This document shows, piece after piece, positions 14,895 to 26,200 of a DNA stretch of 64,000 nt. Under the pieces are notes generated by a model, which had not been told where the DNA came from, did no database searches, and saw nothing but the letters and a program-made list of their open reading frames with translations. The stretch is from Rhynochetos jubatus. Its lineage: Eukaryota; Chordata; Aves; Eurypygiformes; Rhynochetidae. The stretch covers positions 3,720,001 through 3,784,000 of the forward strand of contig CM050666.1 of assembly GCA_027574665.1 (NCBI GenBank), given 5' to 3'. The translations under genes and the position numbers were made by a program. The number at the start of each line of letters is the position of its first letter. The stretch's first letter is position 1.

Positions 14895-15671
14895 TGTGCT
14901 GGTTCAGTCAGGGAAGAGTTAACTCTCTTTTCCGTGGCTGCTAGGGAGCTGTGTTCCTGGATGCTGAGGGAAGTACTGATAAGGTCTCAGCTGGTGCTGG
15001 GCAATGCCTGCACTGAATTCAAGGTCTTTCTCCCCTTCTGACCCTGCAGCTGCGTTCCCAGCTCTCGCTGCCTCGCTGCAGGCAGTGCGGGGGACACACA
15101 GCTCAGACAGCTGACCCAAACTGCCCAAGGGAGTATTTCATTCCATAGTATGTCGTGCTCGGACCATAGGCGACGAGGGGGTCCGGGAGCCATTACTCCC
15201 TCTTACTCTCTTGCTCGTTTACTTCTGTACACTTGCTAACTCCTGTGCTGGCTCGTTCGTGAGAGAGTTGGTGGGTTTGTTTACTTCTCCCAGTTGTGCT
15301 GTTGCTGATAGGGTTTGCTCGGAATCTGCTGTGACAGCTCTCGGGCTGCGATCGCTCTCGGGCCACAGCGCTTGGGCTCTCTGGCTCTGACTCTCACTTC
15401 TCAGCACCCGGTTGTGTCAGTGGGTGGTGAGCAACTGTATCATAATTGTATCACATTGTATCATATGGTTTACTTTCTATTATTTTAATTACTTAGTAGT
15501 AGTAGTATTTGTATGTATAAATTTAGATTCAAGTAGTAAATGGTTCTTATCTCAATTTTACAAGCTTCCTTATTTCTTTTTCCTCCGATTCTTCTCCTCC
15601 ATTGGAGGAGGGGAGGGGGATTTGTGAGAGTGGTTTTGTGGTATTTTGCTAGCCGGAGGTAAACCACGACA
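14895..15671 (+). mobile_element. Solo LTR of an endogenous retrovirus, ERVL-type, with 5-bp target duplication
   Basis: A 777-bp LTR begins TGTGCTGGTTCAGTCAGG and ends GGTAAACCACGACA, giving the TG...CA termini of an LTR. It is flanked by CTCGC on both sides (14890-14894 and 15672-15676), a 5-bp target-site duplication. Internal landmarks match a widespread avian LTR family as I remember it: the ACAGCTGACCCAAACTG block (about 15108), GGTGGTGAGCAACTGTATC (about 15423) and the purine-rich GGAGGAGGGGAGGGGG tract near the 3' end. No internal retroviral genes adjoin it, so it is a solo LTR left by recombination between two LTRs. It carries no coding capacity. A 5-bp duplication fits ERVL (class III); family assignment is from memory. 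It lies in the same orientation as MED13L. Confidence 0.88.
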
Positions 15672-15676
15672 CTCGC
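15672..15676. repeat. Target-site duplication, right copy (CTCGC)
   Basis: Matches 14890-14894. The following bases repeat CTCGC partly again (CTCGCTCGCTC), so a slightly longer duplication cannot be told from chance. Confidence 0.8.
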
Positions 15677-16243
15677 TCGCTCTTGGTGTGTTTAACAGCT
15701 CACCCCGTGTTGAAGCCAGCGCTGTGAAATAGTGCCATACTCAATAGCTGGAGCTGGTTGGTTCTGCTAGTGCTGGGTTCTGGCAAAGTGTATTTATTGC
15801 TAGAATCTTTTACCCCCTCGGTCAAGAGGGGTTAGAAATGGTACGTCTCACAGGAAATGCTGGTATAGTGATCTTGGGTTGCAGGAGTTAGTGATGTTCA
15901 TATTCTCTTGTCCAGTGTTGTCAACGAAGCCAGCCAAATCCCAGGAAGCAGTTGAATTCAGCTTCTTTTTAGTGTATATGTGGGTTTACTTATGTTTTTT
16001 CTTTTATTCTGCTGAGAATCTAGTTAAAATACTGAGATTGAAGGTGGACATTAACAAAACAATTACTTATTCCTCAGGTTTTTATACCATTTTTTACTGT
16101 TTAGTTTAAAAAAGAAAGTGAATGACCCTCCCCTGAGGTACAAGGTGGGAATGCACAAAGGGTAATCCTAAATCTTTTTCTGACTACTCCTATTGTTTTT
16201 ATGTTGTGATCCTTTTTTTTTAACCCAAGCTACTTAATCCATA
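15677..16243 (+). other. Intron between LTR and CR1; nothing recognised
   Basis: AT-rich unique-looking sequence with a small 76-codon open frame (15879-16109) without similarity to a protein I know. No repeat or RNA gene was seen. Confidence 0.7.
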
Positions 16244-17480
16244 TCATAGACTCATAGAATGGTTTGGGTTGGAAGGGATTTTTAAAGGCCATCTAGTCCA
16301 ACCCCCCTGCCATGGGCAGGGACACCTTCAACTAGATCAGGTTGCTCAGAGCCCCCTCCAGCCTGATCTTGAATGTTTCCAAGGATGTGGCATCTACCAC
16401 CTGTCTGGGAAACCTGTTCCAGTGTTTCACCACCCTCATTGTAAAAAAAAAAAAAATAAAAAAAAAATCTTCCTATTATCTAGTCTAAATCTCTCCTCTT
16501 TTAGCTTAAAACCATTATCCTTGTCCTGTGGCTACAGACCCTATTAAAATGTTTACCCCCATCATTATAGGCCCCCTTTAAGTACTGAAAGGCCACAATA
16601 AGGTCTCCCCAGAGACTTCTCTTTTCCAGGCTGAACAACCCCAACTCACTCAGCTTCTCTTCATAGGAGAGGCGTTCCCAGCCCTCTTGATCATTTTTGT
16701 GGCCCTTCTCTGGACCCATTCCAGCAGGTCCATGTCTTTCTTGTACTGAGGGCTCCAGAGCTGGATGCAGAACTCCAGGTGCGGTCTCCCCAGAGCGGGG
16801 CAGAGGGGGAGAATCCTCTCCCTTGACCTGCTGGCCACATGGCTCTGGATACAGCCCAGGATACGGTTGGCTTTCTGGGCTGCGAGTGCACACGGCCGGC
16901 TCACATCCAGCTTTTCGTCCACCAGTCCCCCCAAGTCCTTCTCCTCAGGGCTGCTCCCAATGCCTTCATCCCCCAGCTTGTATTGATACCAGGGGTTGCC
17001 CTGACCCATGTGCAGGACCTTGTACTAGGCCTTGTTGAACCTTGTCAGGTTCATACGGGCCCACTTCTCAAGCTTGTCCAGGTTCCTCTGGACGGCATCG
17101 TGTCCCTCAGCTGTGTCAACTGCACCACTCAGCTTGGTGTCATCTGCAAACTTGCTGATGGTGCACTCAATTCCACTATCTTTGTCACTGAAGATGATGT
17201 TAAACAGTACTGGTCTCAGTATGGACCCCTGAAGGACACCACTTGTCACCGATCTCCATCTGGACATTGAGCCGTTGACCAGAACCCTCTGGATGCGACC
17301 ATCCACCCAATTCCTTATCCACCGAACATTCCACCCATCAAATCCATACCTCTCCAGTTTAGAGAGAAGGATGTTGTGAGGGACTGTGTCAAAGTCCTTA
17401 CAGAAGTCCGGACAGGTGACATCCCAGGCTCTTCCCTTGTCCATTGATGTAGTCACTCTATCATAAAAGGCCGTATGAGA
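16244..17480 (-). mobile_element. CR1 LINE, 5'-truncated, antisense to MED13L
   Basis: The 3' tail is at the left: two copies of TCATAGA(A/C) units at 16244-16260, then the complement of the CR1 tail (GGTTTGGGTTGGAAGGGA). Going right, on the minus strand, there is the end of the CR1 reverse transcriptase ORF. Readable blocks include [34 protein letters not shown] and the catalytic FADD box at 17139-17150, then NPWYQYKLGDEGIGSSPEEK and QKANRILGCIQSHVASRSRE. An in-frame stop at 17025-17027 and a frame change at about 16650-16690 break the ORF, and the 5' half (endonuclease and the start of the RT) is absent. An A/T-rich run at 16441-16468 interrupts the 3' UTR. The element is dead. CR1 elements normally make no target duplication, so the right edge is approximate. 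Confidence 0.93.
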
Positions 17481-18750
17481 AGGGTTGGCTCTTGTTTGAG
17501 TGTTACAGACAGAATACAAAGGTGTAGTACAGAGCTGTCTTAAATACGTTAACAGAATTAAATGTAAGCCTTGTTTTCATCCTCCCCCTGGAAGAAAAGG
17601 TTCAAATCATGCTAGTATTTAAACAAAGCTGACAGTGCAGCAGACTAGTAGCTCCTTCTAGGAGTCTAGAACTCACAGACCTATGGCTTATACGTGTTTC
17701 CATGGTGCCAAATCTGGTTTCTTCGTCTCAGTGATTTCAGTCTGTGCTTCTAGAAGGAAAGCACAGAGAAATCTGTTTCTTCAAGTGACCCAAATAATTT
17801 TTCTTACTCCTGAACTCAACTATGTGTTCCTTTTTGCACATGCAACATTAACAGGATCAGATAATATCGAAGACTTGTGGGTTTTTTTCGTAATTATCTG
17901 TTTAACCTTGTGATTGAGGGTAATGTATCTTTTCCATCTGTTACTAATTCAGCTGAAGTAAAATTAGTTTGTTTGGAGGCTGTTGGCTTAAATGTCGATG
18001 AATAACCGTGAGAAACCATGGATAATGTAATTAACTGACTTTGTATCACTTCTAAAGGTAAATATGGTTTTTGATGCAAGCCACCAGTATGAATTCTAGG
18101 TCAGAAGATTTCAAAGCGATGTTAATTCTGATAGATGTTTTGCAGTCATTGTGTGAAGGAATTTGGTAGATGCTGTTTCAGCTTCCGTGTTCTGAAACTC
18201 ATCACCGCGCTTCACACTAATGAGCAGACTGGGTAAAGAAGCCAGGAAATTAATGGACCATAGAAACTAAATTACCCTTTCAACCCTGAAGGAAATCTTC
18301 CCTCGTACTCAACTCATGAATTGATCCTAACACAAGGAACACAGAACCTGCTAAAGCCATTTGACGGCAGTGTCTTGCCTTGGTATTAAATCTGTGTCAT
18401 TTTTACAAAACCAGACTGTGCCTTGTTTCTAAATAATTCTGCTAGATTTAGATTTCTTTCAAACTTCCACATGTAATAAAATTTGCCATCTATCTGAAGT
18501 AATTTTTTTTCCCCTCTGCTCCTTTGTATTCCCCTGGCTGCTGGAAATTGAAATCTTTTCTGGTTTATGAAGAGCGGTTTCGAAATGGAAATTCTAGGGC
18601 TTGCTTGGATTGGTATTGCACTGCTTACAGCCTTTGTTATGTTATAGAAGAACAAATTGTGAGTAAAACCATAGTTAACCACCAAGTTCTTGTGAGACAC
18701 ATGTTTTTAGGTACTTCAGAATCTTGGTATTGATTGTGTCAGATAAACTA

Positions 18751-18790
18751 AAGCCGTATGAAATCCAGTCTGCTTAGATTCATACGGCTT
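18751..18790. repeat. Inverted repeat, 12-bp perfect arms, 16-nt loop
   Basis: The left arm AAGCCGTATGAA (18751-18762) is the exact reverse complement of 18779-18790. No known element is recognised. Confidence 0.85.
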
Positions 18791-20108
18791 CACTCTTTGG
18801 CAACAGCGGTAGTGTGCACACTGTACGCAGCCAGGGCTGTGCACAGGTACAGCACTAGCTGGTACTTGCAGTGAGGCACTGCTCTCACAGTCATGGCCAG
18901 TTTTCCCAGTACTGGTCACTTCTTTAAACCGTCATATGGCTGTCTTCAGTAATTTTGTACTGCAGAATGATGCTGCCCTCTTCCCAACACCCAGACACAG
19001 TATTTTGCAATCAGTGACGTGTTCGTTTTTTCATTCAATCCCCCTTACACCTCACGCACTCTGTGCGGTTGTTATGTGTGTACCTTTACAGACAGCTTTT
19101 TTTAAGATTGATATGGATGACCTGATTTCAGCGGTCACTGCAAATGTGTACTGAGCAAGATGGCTTTCCAACAGTGTACCTCACCATTCCCACCTCTAAA
19201 CGTTGCCTGTATTGACTCAGCAGCTAGCACCACTGAAAAATCTTTCTCAGTTGGTGAGGGAGTGAACCACCAAACCTGCCTGATGCTGGCATAGCTTATA
19301 TCTGGAAATATTACTGTACTCCAACGGTTTACAGCCGTTCTTGAGAAGTGGTACTAGCACTAGGTAGCTCTGGTCACACGATTCATCTCCAGCAGGGCTT
19401 CTGCCAGCATGGGTATGCCTGTGAGGAGTGGGGGGACGGCTGGAGCTTTCCTCTTCGTGCCAGCAAATGTTTGGAAGTGTTGGGTGTGTTTCATGAGGAT
19501 TTTGACACCTGACAGTCATCTCTGAGTGTTCTGTACTCTTTTCAGCTTAGAGTAGGTAATTGTGTTTGTTCTCTTGGTGGTTTTAGTTTTTCCCCAAGAA
19601 GAAATCAGTGAAACGGGTCAGGAGAACTAACTAGATACCACGAATGGGGTGAGCTGTTGCGATTCTCTTAACTCTTTTCAAGATATTTGCAGGAGTACCA
19701 GAAAGAACAGCTTCTCCTTACGCTTGGTGGAGGGACTAGTTGTGTGACTGAACTAAGGAGAATACCCTGTGCTATCACTACATACTAAATCTTCCTTGTA
19801 GAAGGGTCTGTGCAGTGTGTAGTCGGTGGTTGCTAGCCATTACACAGCTGCCGGCCTCAGGCTTACACAGTGCTTCTGCGGGGTTAAAACAGCGCCCGGT
19901 TCCTGCAGGAATTTTGGCACAGGTCTCGCTTTGGAGCTGACTACTTGTGTGACGAAATTGAATTTTTTACATATGAATATGTAAATATTTTTTTCACAAA
20001 CATATAATTTCATTTTTATCATTGAAATGTTTCTTCCTCTAAGCAGATACTTGTTGAAAGTTATATTTATGTAAAATATCAATGTGTAGCTTTTTGCATA
20101 ATGTTAGA

Positions 20109-20143
20109 AATTTCTGTGTAATGCATATGCATTGACAGAAATT
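20109..20143. promoter_or_regulatory. Inverted repeat with MORE-type POU palindrome at its centre
   Basis: The centre, 20120-20133, is the perfect palindrome AATGCATATGCATT. It contains ATGCATATGCAT (20121-20132), the published MORE site on which POU proteins such as Oct-1, Oct-4 and Pit-1 bind as homodimers. Outside it, AATTTCTGT (20109-20117) pairs exactly with ACAGAAATT (20135-20143), so almost all of the 35 bp can fold on itself. The match is seen directly; binding in the cell is inference. Confidence 0.5.
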
Positions 20144-22879
20144 GTCTCATTACCGATACTCGTTGCAAGTTGCTGGCTGTCTAAACATAGAATGTTCAAC
20201 TTCTGTCACTTATGTATTATTGGTCAGTGTAAGAAAAAGCTAACACTTTGAACATTAATTTTACACTTAATTTTTTTACATAAGGACTGTGTAAAATTCT
20301 GTATTCCAGGGAAGCTTTTATTTATTTTCTCTGAAAGCCTGTCTTAACTAACAGTGTCTTAAAGAAGGGAAGAACAGTCTACAGAATGGGCAAGAAATGT
20401 AGGGACTTCGATCCTTATAGGCCATGGAAGTACAAGAAAGTAGGAAGTCACTCCTGCCCACTGTTAATGTAGCTGGGGTTTGGTCTGTTGGGGGTGGGGA
20501 AGGGGCTTTTTTTTTATTTCTGAAGTTTGAGCAATTCTTATGGAATTGTGTTGCTGATGGTTGGAGCAGAAGAACATTTAATAACTTAAAACCTCTGGAC
20601 TACTGCTTTGAGGGGTTGGGCTTTGGTCAGGAGGGAAGACATGGTGTACAGCTTTCTCCTTGGCTTGGTGGTTTTTTCCTTCATGTGGATTCTCAACAGG
20701 CTTTATGAAAGTGCTTAATAAACTTCATTTTGTTGGGAACTGCAGATGAAGTTGGGTTAAGTTACGTACGCTCCAGATGATGGAGTTTGACCAAAAGTTG
20801 AGTTGATAATATGAACCAATTTCCTTTCCCTGCTCCAGTCTTTCAGTCGTGTTGTCACCCAGCATGCCCTTCCAGGTTCTCACTTCTCTCATTAAAGTGC
20901 CGGTCCGCTGGTTTTGCAGAAATTCTTTGACTTCATTCACTCATACATTCGGCATTTTCTTTCGTGGGTAGGAATGTGATTTTCGGGGAATCCTGCTCTA
21001 ATTAAAAGTGACTGCTGAGCATTGTTACCCTGGTGCGGTGCAGTTCCAAGTGCAGCGATGTGCTGTGCATGCGGGCAGTTGGTTTGTCTTCTGTGCACTG
21101 GGGGGTTCTGAGATGGCACCAAGGTTTGTCAGCTGTCCCACCACGCCTTGGACGCTGGCGAGGGACTGGGCGAGTAGTTCTGGGTCCGCTTCTTCCGGAG
21201 ACTGGAACGGGGCACAGAATCGGGTGAGGTGTTTTGAGCCTGTAGCATTGCAGTACTAGCAAATACGGTTTTACTGTGAATGCTAATACTGACCTTCCAG
21301 TAAATCTTAAAGTTCTAGACATTTGCTTGATTTTTGATAAATGCTGATGAGGGAAAGGATGTGTTTTTAATGCAAAACTCAAGTCTCCCTTACGTACTAA
21401 GAGCTCAGACATCTGCTAAGAGCCATACTTGTCTCGTCAGCTCATCAGTATTGGCAGCTAATGCTGCAATGGGAATGAAATTGAAGCAAAATCTTGCGTG
21501 AAATTGTTTATTGCTTGTCTGCATTCCTGTCGGCAGTGTTTGCTGTACCTTAAGGAAATTCCTACACTGCTGTCATTATTTTTGCCTTTGTGCAGTTAGA
21601 CTCAATGAATCTGACTGTGGATGTACCTGAAGAGTGATTTTGTTCTTGAAGCGGACAGGGTGTAAGAAAAGACAAGAAAACATTTGCTTCAGTTTGAATA
21701 TTTCATGTAATCACTTACTTTGGTGTCTTAGCTTAATGAGCAATTTCAGAGCTTTGTATTTGTTTGACCTTTTTCAGTCCTAAGTTGCAGTAATTGTGTT
21801 GGACTGTAGAGTAATGGCATAGGCTTCATTATTTTTCTTCTGTGGAACAGGATGTATTGTTTATTAGAAGACAATTCTGAAGCCAGGTGCTTTCCTTAAG
21901 CTGCTTGGCCTCTAGCTTCTCTGAATCTGTAGTAGTAGTTTTCCTTATATTTCCATTCTGTGGATTTATTACAGTGTATAGGAAGTTGCCAAGTACTAAA
22001 AGTTGAAAGTGGCAGTTCTCCGCTCTGTGTAGGTATGTGAAGCGTACTTTACTGCTAAATATTGATTTAGGGCATTAAAAAACTTGTATTTAAACTAAGG
22101 ATGGGCTTCCTGGGAGTACATCTAAGAGCAATTCTCGTTTCTTTTACTCCATGTTGCAAGCACATAAAGGCAATTTCTTGAGTGACATAAGAGGTGCTAC
22201 AATGGGATTGTTTGTTTTGTCTCCTCTGCCAAAGAGGAAGATGCTGTTCCCAGGGATGTGCTTGCTTTAGTCTGCTCTTACTGGAGAGTATCCGAGTAAG
22301 ACATAACTGTATGAATGCTGTGTCTAACAAGCAGAGTTCTCAGCAGGAATGCAGCAAAGTCTTTTATGGCTTCTGACATGTTGTCTGCTTTCTGCTCTTA
22401 GACATAAAGTACCCATGTGATTTTCTTTTCAAATACGTTACCAATAAACAGTAGACTTGCTTTGAATCTACAGTCATGGTATTCATACCTAAAGTTGTTA
22501 TCCGAAATCATGCTTACCGTTTGATGAAAGACAGCAAGTTTTTAATCACAGCTTGCCATAGAAATTCATGAAGCTATAAAAACGCTCGTCTACTTGCAGA
22601 GGGCTTATAGTCCAGTCCTGAAGTGCAGGTACGGTGTAGGTGTGTGCTTATCATCTGTCTGTGCACATTTTGCAGCTGGCTGTCAAACTGTGCCTACTCC
22701 GTATGTACACACAGCACGTTGAAGGCTTACGCCTCCCACCCCTGTGTACCCGCTGTGTCCTGGGCCCCATCTGGCATCTGTTGTTTTGCATGACTCTGCT
22801 GCTGTTTGCTCAAATTGCTACTTCACTGGCACAACACAGACTTGGGGAAGATGGGGGTTTGCCTCATCCCCCAGAAAGG

Positions 22880-22908
22880 GGTTACACCCCACAACCTGGG
22901 GTGTAACC
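22880..22908. repeat. Perfect 11-bp inverted repeat, 7-nt loop
   Basis: GGTTACACCCC (22880-22890) pairs with GGGGTGTAACC (22898-22908) around a loop ACAACCT. Directly to the left, CCCCC and GGGG runs (22868-22881) can form a second small stem. No transcription or element signature is seen. Confidence 0.85.
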
Positions 22909-23213
22909 AAGCTTTTGCCAACCCCTGTTTCTGTAGGATGGAGAAGCTTGGAGTTGTGGGAGTGAGAAGTGGGGGAGAAGTCCATTCATTTTCTGTGAAG
23001 AGGAGGCGAAGTCTAATCTGCGATGCAGCAGCATTCAAAGTTCATTTTCCCCTACTTTGTACCCAGTATTATTGTGGTGGGGACCAGGGAAAGAACACAG
23101 GAAGATGATCTTACCATTTTAGGAGGAGTAATTGTATGTGATTTCTGACAGTGGAAGAGTCTACTGTGCTATGAAATGAGAATGTAATAATGATATCTTA
23201 TATTTTAATCCAG

Positions 23214-23269
23214 AGATTTAAACCTGGTAGTGTCTATTTTGTAGTAGATTTAAGCCTGGTAGTGTCTAT
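23214..23269. repeat. Tandem duplication, two copies, period 32
   Basis: AGATTTAARCCTGGTAGTG with TCTAT following occurs at 23214-23237 and 23246-23269, differing at one base (A or G). This suggests a fairly recent local duplication. Confidence 0.8.
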
Positions 23270-26200
23270 GCTCTGTTTTTGTACTTTCTAAAAAAGGGGA
23301 TTATTTTAGTAAATTTAAGATTGTGGACAGTGTAAGTCCAACTTGTGCTCTGTGTTTGACCATGGGACTAGATGGTTAGGTCTTTTTCTTGTCTTTGTGT
23401 ACAAGGGAATTCTGTATTTCTTGTATGCACAGAAAAACTTCAATTAACTTAGAATGTTGGATTTGTTCTGACAAGGTTAACAGAAAAGATGGCAAGTGGG
23501 AAAAGAGGTTTGGGGCTTCAAGCACTAACACTCCACTAAGGTCTGCCAGGCTAGGCTTAGTGTCAGGGTCTCAGAAAACCCAACAACAACCCAACCTACC
23601 CTCAAAAAAATTAAAATCAAGAAGACCCCCCAAAAAATCAAACACAACAAAGCCCACGAGCAAAACTAGCTACTCTCCACTATACCCCACATTCCAAATT
23701 AGGTAACTTAGTTTTCCCTCACTAGAAAGAAGGAAGAATTCTAATTTACAAGCTTGATGTTTTCCTTTCTTCTGTGTCTCCTTGGTAGCCTATTTTACAG
23801 TTCATACTTTCTACCTGCCCAAAAAAGTCAAATCCAGTCAGAATTTTGTCGTCAGCTGGACTGCTAAGAGAATCTTATCTTTCTGATTAATTCCTTAATT
23901 AAAAAAAAAAAATTAAAAAAATCAGTGCTAAGAAAAATCCCTCTTCTTTGAGAGTGATGTTTGTAGTGCTTCTAAGCATTCAGGTTGTATTGTGGCCATT
24001 TTGAACTTTGCTGTTAAATCTCCTGTTTCTTCCCAGTAATTTTTTTTTTTTTTAAGAAAATACAGCCACATCTTTATGAAGTAAATATTATTATCAGTGT
24101 GCTGATAAAACTAAAACATCAGAAAAGATGAGTCTTTTATTTCTTTCTTAACTACGTTCAGAAGACAAATGCCTTAGCCTGGTTCTCAAAAACACCTAGC
24201 ATAAGGGTTTCCAAAATCTCTAGCCTCAGTAAAAATGCCCACTGTCTTAATACAAATAGCTTGTAAATCTGAAAGTAATTCCTTGAATGTGACTCACAAT
24301 CACTTGTAGAAGGTAATGACACTCCTGAAAATTCTTTCAGGTCATCCCTAATACACTTCCTTCGTGTGTTGATTGTAAAACGACATGCTGCAAAATTAAA
24401 GCACATACACAGACTCCTTATTAAATACCTGAGTCCGTTTGTGAGCAAACAAAATGAAGACTGTAGGCAGCTAGAGTATGCTGAATGTTTTCTACTCACT
24501 GGTTACTTCCCTGGGCTACATGTTCCTCAGAGTTGTGTACTCCGTGTACTCTGGTGTACTTTTCATCTGCAAAAACTCTAACTCAAGGCCTTTTCTACAC
24601 GTGGAGGATTTCAGATTTCCCCAAAATTGCACTGCATTTCACCAGTGAGGTCTTATCAGTAGTGGTGCTTCCCAAGCTTGGTTTTTCGCAAAAGCACAGC
24701 AGAGACCCTGCCTGAAAATAAAGCCACGTCCACCTGCACCCGTGTGGCTCTTCATCTCGTGCAGAAAATGATTGCAAAGACCAGCACGTTCTCCGAAATT
24801 CAGCTGTGCTTCCAGGGAGGTCTGTGTAAGTCCGTGGTGACGAAACAAAAGCACTCAGGGGTAGTAAAGGCTAACCGTTGTGAAATAAGACTCTTGCTCA
24901 TTCCCTCTCTCTTATGTAGTTGTTTAGGTTGTGACACACTCCGTTTCCAGTTAGTGACTGCGTAGAGTGGCACCGAGACCATCACAGTTGCTACGGTAAC
25001 AGTGTTTAAGTAGTAAGGATGCAGGTGTGATGTCACTAGGGCAGCATTGCTGCTTTTCCCCCTCGGGTTCCGAATAGAGTGAATTTAGATATTTTTAAAC
25101 ATTGTGTGACTCCATTCTGTACTGATTTTGTGCCACCAATTGCCTCTTGCATTTTATTCCAGAATTTACATCTAAAATGTAAGTGTGGACTGCACCTTTT
25201 TGCCATTCTGCTGACAAGGACATTTCCAAAGGCTGTTCTGCCCTTGCTGTGACAGTACGGTCAAAGAAGTTTTTAAGACAGAGCAAGGAACTCAGTAGTG
25301 CCCTTTCGTGCAGTGTATCGCCATCTGTAAAAAACGGTGTCTCTGATTCCAAAGACCTTCCGTCACACCTGCCAACAGTCTCATTTTACAGTGGAAGTTT
25401 TTAATAGGTCACTCACATCAACAAAGAGGGCTTGTGGTTTGACGATAGTACGCTGGGCGGGTGGCCTGCGTATTGAGGAACTCGTACACCCTACAGGGGA
25501 AAGTTAAATCATTTGCACGCTCTCTGCTCCTTCCATTCATTTGCAACCTTAGCATTCCCAACCTCTTCCACACATTATCACCTTCATTCTGCCTTCCCTC
25601 CTTGCTCTTCTGCTCACATGTGTGTTTGTGTCCTTCGTTCTGTTATGGCTGAGTGTATCTCATGCAGTAGGTGATTGGGCTAAAACAAAGGAGCGTGATA
25701 AAGGGGTGTGTGCAGACAGCTATTTCAGTGTGGGATGGAAGCCTGGCATCTCTGTGGGAACGGTGTTAAGATTATGCAGCCTATTCTACTCCCATCTACA
25801 TAAACCTTGTGTTTCCTGATAGCAATCAGACTGGTGAACAATCCCACCATTTACCAGAACATTTTCAAAAGGAAGCGACTGCCCCCTGCATAGAGCATGT
25901 AAACACCATGTTGTGAGGCCTCTGCCTGGCTCTGGGTGTCTGGGGTGAAAAAAGAGCAGTTCAGAGTGACTGAGAAATTTCTATTTTCTGCTCTTAGCTC
26001 TGTCCTTTGGAGCAGAGGGATACCACAACAGAACATACGCTGTAACTGCTGGGATGTGGTGGATCCAGACAGTACAGGGTTGTTAGCTCCAGAGAGCAGA
26101 CCGAGTACTGGGTGAGGCTGCACATTGCATAAAATAATTGTCCACGCCACAGAGGGAAAGATATGCCAATACAGAGCCCAAAGTTTGAAGAGGCAACAGA

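Noticed and set aside
14895-15671. A full provirus around the LTR
   Set aside because: The target duplication closes directly around a single LTR, and no gag, pol or env-like sequence adjoins it.
17025-17519. Minus-strand frame with reverse-transcriptase motifs as a separate gene
   Set aside because: It is the broken ORF of the CR1 element, with a stop and frame change, and lacks the 5' half.
23575-23700. A/C-rich stretch with open frame (Pro/Lys/Thr-rich) as a coding exon
   Set aside because: Low-complexity composition explains the open frame; no similarity and no splice context in MED13L.
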